NCBI RefSeq assembly: GCF_029867415.1
Contig: NC_081183.1
Location: 66,848,336 to 66,912,335 of the forward strand
Direction: 5' to 3'
Length of the DNA: 64,000 nucleotides
DNA from: Vicia villosa
Lineage: Eukaryota; Streptophyta; Magnoliopsida; Fabales; Fabaceae
A program made the translations under genes and the position numbers. The notes under the pieces were generated by a model. That model had not been told where the DNA came from. It made no database searches and saw nothing but the letters and a program-made list of their open reading frames with translations. Within the stretch, counting starts at the first letter, position 1. Each line of letters opens with the position of its first letter. Positions 36,201 through 48,036 of the stretch are shown in pieces.

Positions 36201-37364
36201 ACTTCCATTAATCTTTGTTATCTCTAAATTCAGCCTCTTAGCACAATCCAATGAAATAAACGAGTGAGTCGCACCAGTATCAATAATCGCAATTAAAGGT
36301 GTGTTATGTATGAAACACGTACCTTTAATCAGTCTATCCTCTGGAGTGGTTTCGTATCCAGACAAAGCAAAGACTTTCCCTCCAGACTGGTTCTTCTTCG
36401 GCTTGGTGCACTGTGTACTGATATGACCTTCTTCGCCACCGTTATAGCAAGTCACAGTCCTCATTCTACAGTCAGGAGCAACATGGCCTATTCTGCCACA
36501 TTTAAAGCACTTCTTCTCTTCTTTCTTGCACTCATTCCTCTTATATCCTGTTTCACCACAGTTGAAGCACCTAAAGGGAGCACCAGAATCTCCCCTACTA
36601 GGCCTTTTCCAATTACCAGCTCTTGGGTTTCCCCTCCCATATGGTGTACCTCTGTCCATAGGTTTCTTACCCTTCTTATCAACTAACTCGCGAGAGTGAG
36701 ATGATTTCAGCTTGATACAATCCTCCTCAAAAATCCTGCTACAGTCCACTAAATCAGCAAATCGGCGAATTCTTTGATACCTGATACCCTGTTTGATCTC
36801 ATCACGAAGACCATTCTCAAACTTGATACACTTAGAGAATTCCCCAGCTGCATCGTTGGTGTAGTGTGTGTAGTACTTAGCTAATTCCACGAATTTGGAG
36901 GCATATTCAGGCACTGTCATACTACCCTGTGTCAGCTCCAAAAACTCAATTTCCTTCCTTCCCCGAACATTTTCAGGAAAATACTTCCTCAGAAATTCTC
37001 TCTTGAATATGGCCCAGGTAATCGCAATCCCATCTGAATCCAATTCAGTCTTAGTAGTAACCCACCAGTCATCAGCTTCTTCTGATAGCATGTGAGTACC
37101 GTACCTCACCTTCAGATTTTCTGCACAATCGATCACTCGGAAGATCCTCTCGATCTCTTTCAACCATTTCTGAGCACCATCAGGGTCATGAGTGCCTTTG
37201 AACAGTGGAGGGTTGTTCCTCTGAAAGCTGTTCAACTGCCTGTCAGCACCAATCGCCGCTCCATTAGCATTCCCTCCCAGTACACCAGCAATCATGCCTA
37301 GAGCCTCTGCGATAGCGTCATCGTTCCTTCCACCTCTTCCAGCCATTGTTCTGCTAAACCACAA
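33282..37364 (-). CDS. gag-pol: Tekay-type gag-pol polyprotein, 1360 codons, truncated at the C-terminus
   Basis: Start is probably the seventh codon ([10 protein letters not shown], 37346). Domains: gag about 45-220; CCHC knuckles at [14 protein letters not shown] (266-279) and [14 protein letters not shown] (286-299), with a third altered to [14 protein letters not shown]; protease [11 protein letters not shown] (Asp362); RT about 550-780 with [12 protein letters not shown] and FVDDIL (Asp687, Asp688); RNase H from VYCDASLMG (Asp834) and SDHKSLKYL; integrase zinc finger His1047, His1054, Cys1084, Cys1087; integrase core Asp1117, Asp1178, Glu1214. The first RT catalytic site, normally FSKIDLR, is FSKIELR (Glu623). 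The frame ends at TGA after GPFQITERV. The open frame suggests recent insertion, but the changed RT site and lost tail argue against a functional copy. Confidence 0.93.
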   Translation of the reverse strand: MWFSRTMAGRGGRNDDAIAEALGMIAGVLGGNANGAAIGADRQLNSFQRNNPPLFKGTHDPDGAQKWLKEIERIFRVIDCAENLKVRYGTHMLSEEADDWWVTTKTELDSDGIAITWAIFKREFLRKYFPENVRGRKEIEFLELTQGSMTVPEYASKFVELAKYYTHYTNDAAGEFSKCIKFENGLRDEIKQGIRYQRIRRFADLVDCSRIFEEDCIKLKSSHSRELVDKKGKKPMDRGTPYGRGNPRAGNWKRPSRGDSGAPFRCFNCGETGYKRNECKKEEKKCFKCGRIGHVAPDCRMRTVTCYNGGEEGHISTQCTKPKKNQSGGKVFALSGYETTPEDRLIKGTCFIHNTPLIAIIDTGATHSFISLDCAKRLNLEITKINGSMVIDTPASVSVTTSSACLNCPIDIFGRKFGMDLVCLPLEQLDIILGMNWLQFNRVHINCFTKTVIFPEEVSVEELAMTARQVSEAIQDRAAVFMLFALMEVKGRVVSNELPVVREFPEVFPEDVRELPPEREVEFAIELVHGTSPISMAPYRMSTSELTELKSQLEELLEKEFIRPSVSPWGAPVLLVKKKEGSMRLCVDYRQLNKVTIKNRYSLPRIDDLMDQLVGASIFSKIELRLGYHQIRVKADDIQKTAFRTRYGHYEYTVMPFGVTNAPGVFMEYMNRIFHPYLDKFVVVFVDDILIYSKSEEEHAEHLRIVLGVLKEKKLYAKLSKCDFWLSEVSFLGHVISKNGIAVDPAKVEAVSQWEAPKSVTEIRSFLGLAGYYRKFIEGFSKLALPLTKLTRKGQAFVWDSKCEEGFQELKKRLTSAPILILPNPTESFVVYCDASLMGLGGVLMQNQQVVAYASRQLKVHEKNYPTHDLELAAVVFVLKLWRHYLYGSRFEVFSDHKSLKYLFDQKELNMRQRRWLEFLKDYDFELNYHPGKANVVVDALSRKSLHMFMLMIRELDLIEQFRDLSLVCEGTSNSIKLGMLKLTSGILDEIREKQKDDVGLVDKLTLINQGKGGEFRIDENFIMRFGDRVCVPDVTELKKSILEEGHRSGLSIHPGATKMYHDLKKLFWWPGMKKEIAEFVYSCLTCQKSKIEHQNPYGTMQPLFIPEWKWDSISMDFVSGLPRTAKNYEAIWVIMDRLTKSAHFIPMRMDYSMERLAQLYIEKIVSLHGIPSSIVSDRDPRFTSRFWEGLQKALGTNLRLSSAYHPQTDGQTERTIQSLEDLLRACVLEKGGAWDSYLSLIEFTYNNSYHSSIGMAPFEALYGRRCRTPLCWYESGESAVVGPEIVQETTEKIKMIQEKMKASQSRQKSYHDKRRRTLEFQEGDHVFLRVTPTTGVGRALKSRKLMPCFIGPFQITERV

Positions 37365-37464
37365 AACAATCTCATCAGAATAAAAGTATCGACAGTGTTT
37401 ACCTTACACTAGTCGCATACAAGGGAACACTGACACTAAGACTCTGACTATAACGACCGACTAT

Positions 37465-37476
37465 GCTCTGATACCA
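37465..37476 (-). other. Primer binding site of Tekay element (initiator Met tRNA)
   Basis: The minus strand reads TGGTATCAGAGC, four bases after the 5' LTR end. It is the standard match to the 3' end of plant initiator methionine tRNA. Confidence 0.92.
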
Positions 37477-37480
37477 CTAT

Positions 37481-39324
37481 TGTAACACCCTTCTAACCCC
37501 CGCGAAAATATAATATATTTAGAGTAATAACACATCAAGGATGCTACAATTATTAAATAAATAAAAACATCAAGTCGATTGTCATGCTTAATTAAGATTA
37601 AACCAAACTTCAAACATGTGTTCATCACAGCGGAACCTTATTTTAAACAATGTAAGGAACATATCCAAACAGTTCAACAATACATAATCCGTAATCAAAA
37701 TAGCAACAAAGTATCTCAAGTAACGCTAAGACTAATCGATCCCACTGTTACAATCAGAGCATGACTCGACACGAACTACGGGCTAGCCTACAAGCTATCT
37801 TCACCCAATCAAGACGCCGCTACATCCTTAATCTGAAATCATCAAAGTAAGGGTGAGTTTCATTCGAATTAATAACCATTATACAATCATAAGCAATAAA
37901 ATATCATAGCAATTATCATCCACTCAAACATACATGTAATTGGAATTTATCACAACAAGCAAGCATCAGTACACAAGCATCATCTAACACACCATACAAT
38001 CATTCAGTTATAAAAGGATATAATGCAATGAATGGACTGACACTAATGCCTGTGGTACCATACATGGGATACACCCATCCAACTGATCTTTTTCATCACC
38101 GAGATACAGTTTAACCAGCACAAATTCCACACAATGGGAATTATGCCCACCATTTTGATCCATTTCATCACCGGGATCCATCACCAAAAATGTATGCCAA
38201 TGAATGCAACATATAACATGCTTACAACATCACCAATCCGATGTAACACATCGTCTCATTATCATCACCAAATCATCACCAATAAGCATGTATATATTCT
38301 TAGCATTCATACAAACATATCACACGCATACACGAAAGTCATCACCCAATAAATAATATAATCACAAATAAACAACTTGGACTTTACGTCCATACCACCG
38401 ATTCATCGTATAGGCCATTAACTCAGCTTCGCAATGCTCAAAATGGCGCATAAATCGGATACTCGGATCAAAAGTTATGGGATGTTAAAGATAAAACATT
38501 TTTAGAAAAAAATGCTGCAGAACCCGGGTTGTCCCTACATGGGAACCGGTTCTTGGCAGCTTCCCAAAACACGCCTCTGATTTTTACTATGGGGAACCGG
38601 GTTTTCCCTACATGGGAACCGGTTCCCAGCTACCCAGAATCCACACGCTCTGTTTTTTATAAGGGGGAACCGGTTCGTCCCACGTGGGAACCGGTTCCTA
38701 CGTACCTGCACAGCAAAAATCACCATTTTGATCGTAATAACCCCATCCCATTTTTCCCGATTCATATACAAACGGACATAGCACACAATATCATCAATTT
38801 CCACATCATTACACATTTCAGACAAGTTTTATACATGTATCAACATCATATATCACAAGTATTAACAAAAATCATGTAATTCATACGATTCCATCAAAAC
38901 CTAATCAAAATTCCCAAACCCGACACGTACGAATGAACTAAACGATAATCCTAATCAATTATACTACCTACAATCTCATAAGGATCACTAACCCGAAGAA
39001 TCCCCCCTTACCTCAGAGTCGAACCTTCAAAGTTCTCCTTCCCTTTAGGCTCTTCTCACTTTCACGTGTTCTTCAGTTCCAAAATCTGCTTCTTCTGCTT
39101 CTGCTTCTGCTTCTCTTTCCCCAATTTTCCTTTATTTTATGAAAAATAAAATAAAATATTCTTAATGGGCTTGCTTAGTTAACACCCCCCCTTCTACTAA
39201 CTATCACACTCAGCCCAACACCATATTTTATCATTTTTCCAAATAATTCCCACAAATTATTAATTCTAATAATTTAATTAATAAAATAATTAAATTAATA
39301 CACCAGAATTAACGGGGTGTTACA
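37481..39324 (-). repeat. 5' LTR of Tekay element
   Basis: 1844 bp, nearly identical to 31096-32936. Differences are mostly single-base changes plus small length changes such as the TTCTGC repeat near 39095 and a poly-C run near 39184. Confidence 0.93.
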
Positions 39325-39329
39325 TACAT

Positions 39330-39626
39330 CGTCAGCATAGTCCGTTCAAAAGTATACTGTATGAGGTTGCGGTATCTTTTCGTCATCCTCCTTCAAAAGG
39401 CTTACAGCTTAGCAGGAGTTGAATATCACAAAACATATGCAAAGTAAAGACATAATTTAAAATGAGTGATAGTGAAATAATTTATTCAAGACAAACATAT
39501 GCAATGCACTGACGATGATTATTAAAACAGATAATGTCTATCATGAGTCAAATGTTTAAACGAACAGAAAATAAACTTGCAAATGAAAGTAAGTCTAATG
39601 ATTTAAAAAGTTCATCCTTCTAGACA
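39330..39626 (-). other. Ogre internal DNA, no gene seen
   Basis: Resumes the nested Ogre after the second TACAT. It has no recognisable protease or RT sequence, although these would be expected downstream of gag in a complete Ogre. Confidence 0.5.
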
Positions 39627-40439
39627 TTAATCAGTCTTGTCGTGATTGGGCATGGGACCAGTGATCACTATAGGAGTCTTGGGAGAATTGAATTCGATTT
39701 CCCGAGCATCAATCATATCTTGGATCTTGTTCTTTAATGGCCAACAATCATTCGTATCATGTTCAGGGCTATTGGAGTGATATGCGCATCTCGCATTGGG
39801 CTTATAGCTAGGAGCGGAAGTGTTGGGCTTCACAGGAGGATCCCTTACAGTAATCAAGTTTGCCATCAGCAGATGTTGCGGTACCTGAGCCAGCAACATA
39901 TTGATCTTTGTGAACTGACGCCTAGGTGCACCTGGCTTGCTTCGTTATTGTGGAATTTCTTCAACAGATAGGTTGCATTCGTTACGACCTTTCTGGTTGT
40001 ACATAGCATTAGCCATGTGAGGCTTCTCAGGTGAGTTGAAGTCAATGATCTTGTCGTCAATTAAGTCTTGAATCCTATGCTTCAATGGTCCACAATCTTC
40101 AGTATTATGACTAGGGCTGTTCGAATGATAATTACATCTTGCATTATACTTGTACCCAGGAGCAGGATTGGTAGGAACTGAATATGGAGGCAATAGAGTT
40201 ATCAAGTTCTGACAGAGCAGTTGTTGTAGAAATTGAGACAGCGGCATGTGCAATGGAGTAAATGATCGATTAGGTTTGGATTTCTGATTATCTTTACTAC
40301 CTTGATGCTTATGTTGATTCTTCTCCTTCTTGATCAGAAGTGCCTTCAATTCTTCTTGCCCCTTGGCCAAGTTAAGGATCATTTCTTGGAAATGGTTGTT
40401 CTGAGCCTGAAGATTTTTGGCTGATTGCTCGAGATCCAT
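39627..40439 (-). pseudogene. gag: Ogre gag-like gene with two similar CCHC-type modules, one stop
   Basis: The minus strand starts at MDLEQSAKNLQAQN (40439), with a glutamine/lysine-rich and probably coiled N-terminus. It then has two related modules of about 45 residues: CNYHSNSPSHNTEDC followed by LKHRIQDLIDDKIIDFNSPEKP, and CAYHSNSPEHDTNDC followed by LKNKIQDMIDAREIEFNSPKTP. This C-x-YHS...C...LK..IQDLID pattern is typical of Ogre/Tat gag proteins. A single TAA (Gln codon context, near 39945) separates the modules, and the frame continues to a final TGA region at 39627. At about 270 codons it is shorter than an Ogre gag, and the N-terminal capsid part seems to be missing. Confidence 0.78.
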
Positions 40440-41602
40440 GATGCTGAAATAAACAGCGAGGAAGGATGAGAGACCTATTGTAAGAAACCTGCTATGCGAT
40501 GTTATGAATGAAAATGCAATGTTTTCAAGGATCTATATGAAATTTAGTTAGCAACATTGGAAAATGATTTGGTCGCATCTTTATTCGAAGAACTCTGATT
40601 CTTGGATGCTCTTCTAGGGGAATCAAGCTCACCATATCCAGTGGGTCATAGCCTCTGATTCGGGGTACCTCTGAATTTGAAGGTATATGGCTAGAGGAAA
40701 ATAAATCCTCTTTCCCCTTGATAGGTACAATGTCTCTGATTTGGAAGACAAATGGCGAAAGGAAAGTAAATCCTCTTGCCCCTTGATTAGAAATTCAGTC
40801 CTTGATAAGAGCACCTGAAATTGCGCGCCCTAAATTCCTAAGATCCTTGAAAGGGTTAGTCAATCATGCTATGTTGTGATGTCATGATGTCATGATGTTA
40901 TGCAAATGTAATACAATATGTAAAGCATAAGGTAATAAGGACGAAATGTCCGACAAGCAAATCCTGCAAGGAAATAGAAGGGTTAGTAGCACACACAAGC
41001 AAGTCACACAAATGTCCTTAGGTTTAAAGGCTCGCATGGAGTTTGATTAGGTAACTACCCTCCCCCAAAGGTACTTCTAAGGATAAGGATGATATCAGCA
41101 ACGGGTTCTACCAGTGACCCAGAATTGTCAGCCCCTTCTAAAGCACCCTCGAACATGGTACATGCATACCACGCAATGATACTTTAGGAAGAAACCTATC
41201 TGAGCTGTAGTATCGGGTCGCGACCATAACTTGGCATGCACCAAGAATAGCCCTCCTACTATGTTCCTAAAAGTTAAGATGGGTTAAAGGTGACTAAAGG
41301 TCCTTGAGCTCCGACGCACCCAAAGAATCATGCGTAAACCTCTCTCATGCAAAAGGGGTACACAATAACCAGTGGAGGCCTAACTCAAGTGCGAACTTCA
41401 TATTGACCAAACCCAAGCATGCACAAGGGAGGTATCCATGACTATGCCGCTCCTATCTTAAGTGTACTTGAATCCGGGTGTAGGATTCGTCCTTCATTTA
41501 ATTCCCAAAACAGCCCTGAAAAATAAAGCAAGCAAGGCAAACAATAGAAAACATTTTAAAGTGAATCCTAAACTTTAAGGTAACCCCTCTTTTATTCGAA
41601 TA
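40440..41602 (-). other. Ogre leader between primer site and gag
   Basis: No gene. It contains a two-copy tandem repeat of about 75 bp (40640-40800; ...AGGAAA(A/G)TAAATCCTCTT(T/G)CCCCTTGAT) and a short ATGTCATG repeat near 40880. Confidence 0.55.
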
Positions 41603-41620
41603 TCCCCAGCAGAGTCGCCA
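41603..41620 (-). other. Primer binding site of nested Ogre (tRNA-Arg type)
   Basis: The minus strand reads TGGCGACTCTGCTGGGGA, identical to 3869-3886. It lies four bases from the LTR end. Confidence 0.87.
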
Positions 41621-41624
41621 GTTC

Positions 41625-44600
41625 TTTAATACGGTGAACTGACTTTAAATATTTAAGCATACAAATGTTGCAGTAAGCATGAGTAGCCACCGACTTTTAT
41701 TTTATCCAATTTATAGAAAGGCTAAAAGAACAGAAAAAGACCTTTTAAAAAGATTTTGAGTTTGGGGGGTAAATTATACAAAGGGAAGGTTTAAAGCACC
41801 CTTTGTATCCATAGTTATCCATGGGCTCTTAATTGCTTAGCTCACTTTTGTTTTCAAAATGTTTGTAATGTGTGAATAAGAAACTTGAATAAGAACTTTA
41901 GCTTGTAAATAAGCGTAGTCTTTTTAAATTTGATTTTGAAAAGAAGTGGGAACAAGATTTTGAATTTGAATTGAGCAAGCAATTAAAAGTTACCTACCCT
42001 AAGTTTGAAAAATTGTTCTTTTAGCTTTTCAGGGCTATCCATACCATAGGAGGGTAGGAAGTCCTTTTATTGAATGTAAAGGGGCATCGGAATTATCGTT
42101 CGCCATAAGACTGACCCTGCCATAAAGAGGTCAGGTAGTCTAAGGGAAGGATATAAAAGTCATTAATCTTTTTAGGCATCATGCGAGGATACCTTAGCAA
42201 CGGGGACAGATCATCACTTACCGAGGCAACGTCAAAGGACAAACTTGATGATGAATGAACTGAGGGCAACATTTGCTTTAGGTATCCTCGGAATCGAGGG
42301 ACTTGACTATTTTCACAAATTAAGGTAAAAGGCAACAGTAATAAGGCAACAAGGCAACGAGAGGGATTACCCTAAAGGTGTGTGGGTGCAACAATCACGT
42401 GATTCAATTCAGATAATTATCTTTTAGTTAGTGACCTAAGTTAATTCAAGGCTTGCACTCCCTAGGATTACTAACCATGGCAGAAAGATAAAACAGTTTA
42501 ATAATCCTACGCTATTACAATAAACACCTGCGGGGAAGGGGAAATAAAGGCAGAAAATAAGAGGGAGAAGTAATTAATTCAAACATATTTAAACACCCTG
42601 AGCCTTCAATCGAACCTTCGATCAACCCTGAAAAAGAAGAGAAAAGAAAGGTTAGTGCATTATGGATCTATTGATTATTTAACAAACCCTAATGTAAACA
42701 AAGATAGGAAAAACAAATAATTTAATATTTTTAATAACTGTTTAGAAATTAAAGAAATCGAATACGTGATTAAATATGATATTTACATGGTTTTAAATAA
42801 TTATTGTATGAATCCTAACTAATTAATCAATTAATAAAAAACATATGAAAAATAATATCCTTCTTTGTTATAAAAACAATTATTTTTAACGTTATGAGAA
42901 AAAAATCGAATCTTCGATTAAATAGAATAAATAGTTATATGGAATTATTATAATAACAAAAAAATTGTTAAATGAAATAAGTTAAGTAAAAATAAGAAAA
43001 AGAAATAAATAAAAAGGTTTATGTATTTGAAAATAATAAATAATTAAAGAAACTTAGCTCTGTGATTAGGTGTGGTGCGCTCCTGAGGGTCCACCATGGG
43101 GCTGCATTTCTTAGGCGTTGATTTTGATTATGGGAAGGACTGGATGGTGGAGATATAAAGAGATATCATGGCCGCGTGTGGGACACCTTCACAGGATCCA
43201 TTGAAGCGAAATATTGAAAAATAATATACGTGAGTGAGGATCGGACCTGCGCCTTTGACGTACCACCTCCTTGCTTCTGGCCAATTGTGTCATTCGTTGT
43301 TATTGATTAATAAGTGAACACCAACAAATAAATATGAAAACCACATACCAATGGTGAAAGTCAAACGCCTCATGTAACCAGCCAACCAGGGAGAGAGAGA
43401 TGAATCAGGAAGTTTGACTGGCCAATTGTAAAAGGAGAGAGAGACGGACTTGTTGGATCGGAGAATACCAAGACTTCACTCCTATAGTCAGTTTCCCAAA
43501 CCACCATGCATGGCGGTTACCACCGTCTCCTCCGATTGCTCCCAAACGTCGACCTGCACAAATCAACAATAACCGAAACCAAAACAACCCAGATACATTA
43601 AATTGGATGCTGCGAATCCAATGGTATGGTTATTTTTTGATAATAATGCTTGTAAGTACGAAAACGAAGAGGCATGATCTCGGTGCCCTAACAATGGCAA
43701 AGGTCCATTCTTGTACTATAACTCCCGAACGATGAATCAAAGTCACTCTAAACTTCGTCCTGAACATGAATATATGCGTGTAACATGCTCATGTAGTATA
43801 AATTGAGAGTTGGACGTAAAACATGCTTACCACGATGTGTACCTTGAAGAAGACCACTTGCTGTGTTCTGAGCCTCGAGAATGGTTGGGAAATACTCCTT
43901 GGAACCTCAAGAGGGTGAATATACGCTTGGAATTTGTTGAAGTTTGCTGGAGAAAGTCTTTTGACCGTGCCCTAGCCTTGAAGATTTTCTCGCTTGGAAG
44001 CCCTAGTTTTCCTCCAAGAACCCCTCTTTTTTCGTCCCCCTTGCAATCTGTATAGGTTCTATATATATGGAATGGATTAGGGCAACAAACTCAGACCAAA
44101 TCCCTTTCAATCAATGATTGGAAAGTTGATTGAAATATGTTATGAAAACCTTCTAATTTGGTCTCAATCTTAACCTTCTCTCACCAATCTCACTTAGCAC
44201 GAAATTATTTTGGAAATATGGTATAAATGGTGATTGAATGTAATTGGAATAAGATCCTTAATTGAATTTTTGAAGTTTACATGATTTATATAAATTAATA
44301 TCACTTTTACATGATTAAAAATTCATATAAAATCATATAAAAAATCCAAAAATTCGTGGCAACTAATTTTGGGGCCTTGGATAACTTGAGGATAAAGATT
44401 GGATCATATAAAGTTGGGCCTCTTTGCAAAGAAATCCATTTTGAAGCCTTTTGTTTCACATTTTTTCTCTCAAAATTGTCTAACTCTGACAAGTCATATC
44501 TACCTCAATTTTTAAGATATGGAGGAGTTCTAGGACTTTTTGTAAACCTCAAGATGTCCTCTACAAGCCACTTTGGAAGATTTTTTCCATTTGGATATTT

Positions 44601-45243
44601 TATCTGGATGATATGGGTTTTGACAAAAAAATGCTTTTGGTTGACTTTCAAAAAGGACCTATAATCTTTTGGACCATAACTCTTTAATGAAGCATTTTTA
44701 GACTTGGCATGTGAGGCGAAAAATTATAGAGAATGCAATTTCCTTCAAAATGAGCTTTGGATGGGAAATTTCTGATGTTCCATGTGGAAGTTATGGCTGG
44801 TCAAAGTCCAGTTGACTTTCTCCTAGTAAAACCCTAATTTAGAAACTATAGGTTTTGTTGATTTCTGAGCTTCCCTTGATGAATCATGATCAATCCTTGA
44901 TCAAATGATGAATGGTATTTCAAAATAAGGATGTTGACAAAAAATCAGGAGTTTTGACTGTACTTTGACCATAGTTGACTTTTGGGTCAAACTAGTCGAT
45001 TGTTGACTTTCTGAGCAATTGACTGTGCAATCCTTGGAATTGAAGCTTGCATTTTGCCATAGAGATAGTTTGAAGCATCATAGGCCATATGAAATCCATT
45101 GGAGACTTTGATTCATTGATTTTCTTTAGAGAATTCAAAACCCTAGTTCATTGAGCCATTGTTTATGAGGATGTGTCTTTGAGCCTGAACCTTAGTATGA
45201 GTTTGAAAGGTGAAATGAGATGGGAAAATTTTGGGCTATGACA
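41625..45243 (-). repeat. 5' LTR of nested Ogre
   Basis: 3619 bp. The LTR end at 41625 reads TTTAATACGG where the partner has TGTAATACGG, so the terminal CA on the minus strand has mutated to AA. The copy holds the segment 42850-43335 absent from the 3' LTR, and a short TATA stretch at 44060-44069 where the partner is expanded. Confidence 0.9.
43231..43290 (-). other. tRNA-like block in LTR-specific segment
   Basis: The minus strand has an A-box-like TGGCCAGAAGC and a B-box-like GGTCCGATCCTC about 36 bases apart. It lies entirely in the 0.5 kb segment that only this LTR has. Imperfect consensus and short spacing make it weaker than the blocks at 7675 and 13121. Confidence 0.35.
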
Positions 45244-45342
45244 CCATTCACCTTCACTGTTCATTGTTTATGCATTTTTGCCTCTTTTTCTCTCTTTCCA
45301 AAAACCCTAAAATAAAGAAACCCAAAAATCTCAGTAGTGCTT

Positions 45343-48036
45343 CAATGGCTTCTTCCTCTAAGAAACAAGTTGGTTCATCTTCTCAATAACAAAATCAAGA
45401 TTAACAGCAACAACAACTTGTTGCACATAAGACTTGTACAATTTCTTTGAACGAATTAGAGGTTATCTACGAAATGATGGTTGATTTTGATAACCTGGAA
45501 GCACATGATATTCATCTGAAGGAGGCCATGATCTTTCAAGGATGGCAAGTGTTGTTTTATGGTTTGTGTGGACCAATTTATCCAGATTTGGTAAAAGAAC
45601 TCTGGGTTCATGCAACAGTCATGCCAAAGGCCATTCTCTCTATTGTTCATGGTGAATTTTCTCCATTACAGAAAACCTTCTAAGGAAGTTGTTTAGGTTT
45701 GAAACCGTTGAAGGTGTTTCTGGAGCTGTTCCAGGAAGAACAGAGTGGGTGGTTATGTATGAATAAATCTTCAAGAACGGAGTAGAATCTACAAAAATCA
45801 AGGATATGAAGCCTTCCTACAGGATCTTGGCTAAGATTCTTCTGGGTTGCATCTACCACAGAAAGGCAACAGTTTCTTCAAATTATGTTAGCAAGAACCA
45901 ACAATACATTTTGTATTGTATTGGTAAACAAGAAAAGGTGGACCTTCTGGTCATCATCTTCAACCACATGTGGCAGCATGTGAAGGAATCTAGAGATGAA
46001 TTCAGAAAGAAGAATCCCAAGTACAAGAGAAACATTATTCCTTTTGGAAGAATCATTACAGATCTTCTGGTTCAAACAAAAATAGTTCAGGATCTGGAGA
46101 AAGCTGGCATTATCAAGGATCATTATACAACAATTGGAAGCACCATGAATGCTCATACTCTGAAGAAGACGAACTTAATTGAGACCATTGGTGCTACTCC
46201 CCAAGTGAACACTGAAGTTCGGTCCAGAAGAGCTCCTGCTTTGGCTGACTTTGAGTTGTTCTTCAGAAATGAACATCCAGAAGTTGTTGTCCAATACATA
46301 GCTATGCACAAGGCAGAAGGCTCTGACTGTGATTCAATATGGATAAGTAAGCAAAATCTTGCCACTACTGCTAATCAAGTTCCAGAGTTAGTGCAAGAAA
46401 AAGAGAGAAGAAAGAAAAGAAAGCTAGATCTACCAGAAATGAGTAAAGAGAAGAAAGAAGAAAAGATAGAAGAAAAGAAAGAAGAAAAGAAGGAAGAACA
46501 GAAGAAAGAACAGAAGGAAGCTAGGAAGGAAGAGAAGAAAGAAAAGAAAAAGGAATGGGAGAAAGGAAAGAAGAAAGTAGAACAGAAGGAGAAGCAGAAG
46601 GAGAAGAAAAGGAAAAATGTTGGAGAAGGACCTGCTAGGCCCCAGAAGAAGAAACGACCTTCAGGTATTGTAATTTCTGAACCTGGTTCTGCTCCTGTTT
46701 TAAATTCAAATAATGTATCAACAGAAGCTCCACCAGAAATATCACCAGAAAAAGCCCCAGCAAAACCACCTCCAATCACCAAAGTTTATACCCCTCCTTC
46801 TTCACCCAAGTCTAAAGGCAAATCACCTATTCTTGATTCTGAACCTCCTGTTTCTAAACCTATTCTTGAATCCACACCTCTTAACACCATTATTCCTCCT
46901 CCTGCCATTATATCCACTTCTCAACATCCTCTATATTCCAACTATGATCATGTTGACAGTGTTGTGTTATTCCAACTCCCCTCATCAGAATCCTCTCTTT
47001 CTGATTCTTTCATCAGCCTCATGCAATCCTATAATCGTAAAAGCAAACCATCTTCTGACCCTGTTGTCTTAGTCTTAGACTCAGAAAATGAAGTTGAATC
47101 CTCTCGTCAACCATCCTCTTCAGAAACATTGTTTATTCTTGATAGAGAATCTCGATCCTATGCCTTCTTTCACCCAGAAAAGCCAATCTCCTCTCTCAAT
47201 CTACAAACTCCAATCTCACCTCCTAGAACAAAACCTCCAAAACCTTCTGTTGATGCACATTTTGATTTATTAAATAACAAGGTCAAGACAGGTTTAGAAG
47301 TTATGAAGGTTGCTCATGACTCCAAGTTGGATCATGTAGCTGCTGGAAAGCTCTGGAGAGCTTTTGGTGAGGAGATACAATCTTATTTTTTGTATCTCCA
47401 TAAAGATTGCTTGGCTGCTGCTCCTGGTTCTGCTGAATTCTTCTTGGAGTATGATGATGGCAAGTACTACCATCCCATCACCAACTAGAAGCCTCTGGAA
47501 GAGAAGAAGTTTGTTGATGAGTTGGAAGAAGAAAATCCTCTGGCAATCGTTGTTTGGAAGCCACATCCTTACAAGGTTCTGACTGGAGATTTTCAGTTGT
47601 TCTTCAACTGGTTCAGGGAGAATCCTCTGGAAAAGGCTCCTGAATTAGTTTACCCAGAAGTTGAGTACCCTCAAGAACCTGAAATTCCTGTTTTCAAAGG
47701 GCTACCTTCTGAAGAAACTTCTGCTGGAGATATTCTTGTTGAGGAAAATCATGAAGATGTTCAAATGGTTGAAGCTGATGCTACTCATCCTGTTTTGGAA
47801 AACAGTGTTGATGCTTCTTCTGCGGGTCCTTCTGCTTCTGTTCTGCTGAACACTATGAAGGCGTTCCAACAGAATCAAGCAACCTTGGCTAGTCGTCTGG
47901 ACAAGCAAGATGACACCAACGCATAATTCAGAACTTGGATGAAGAACCAAGAAGAAACCTCCAAGAAGCAAGCTAAAGACACTTCTGAGATTAAGAACCT
48001 TTTGGCCGCCTTAGCTTCTAAGTTTAGCCAGTCGTA
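45343..48036 (+). pseudogene. Sirevirus additional 3' reading frame (env-like position), decayed
   Basis: It starts at MASSSKKQVGSSSQ and stops at AALASKFSQS (48034). The largest open part is 45806-47488 (560 codons). N-terminal third: folded-looking, with LNELEVIYEMMVDFDN, GWQVLFYGLCGPIYPDL, PSYRILAKILLGCIYHRK and IIPFGRIITDLL. This resembles the plant retrotransposon-associated family often annotated as putative plant transposon protein, although I cannot verify that. Middle: about 80 residues almost all Lys/Glu, then proline- and serine-rich disorder. C-terminus: helical, with a probable coiled coil. Breaks: two TAA near the start (45388, 45400), a frameshift and TGA near 45680-45765, TAG after YYHPITN (47486), TAA near 47924. 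No signal peptide or membrane segment is evident. Product function unknown. Confidence 0.75.

Larger units (their letters stand above)
31096..39324 (-). mobile_element. Tekay/Del-type chromovirus (Ty3/gypsy), nearly intact
   Basis: 8229 bp with LTRs of 1841 and 1844 bp, both with TGTAACACCC...GGGGTGTTACA ends and flanked by TACAT (31091-31095 and 39325-39329). Minus-strand order: 5' LTR (39324-37481), initiator-Met-type primer site, one polyprotein frame (37364-32979), polypurine tract AGTGGGGGAGAGT, 3' LTR (32936-31096). The LTR pair differs at roughly 27 positions by eye, about 1.5%. The chromodomain-like tail places it in the Tekay branch. This is the youngest or joint-youngest insertion and lies in the nested Ogre. 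Confidence 0.92.
25171..45243 (-). mobile_element. Non-autonomous Ogre element nested in the Sirevirus
   Basis: Duplication CCATT at 25166-25170 and 45244-45248. Minus-strand order: 5' LTR (45243-41625), tRNA-Arg-type primer site (41620-41603), leader, a gag-like gene (40439-39627), a 3' untranslated module (31095-28350) with tandem arrays, a purine tract, and 3' LTR (28341-25171). No protease, RT, RNase H or integrase is present in the element's own DNA. A Tekay element (31096-39324) is inserted between gag and the 3' module. LTR differences are few (about 1-2% in the stretches compared) apart from one 0.5 kb length difference and a microsatellite. It is therefore fairly recent and was probably mobilised by proteins of other Ogres. 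Confidence 0.9.

Noticed and set aside
46375..46782. 135-codon minus-strand frame
   Set aside because: Shadow of the Lys/Glu-rich part of the Sirevirus third frame, giving Phe/Ser-rich peptide.
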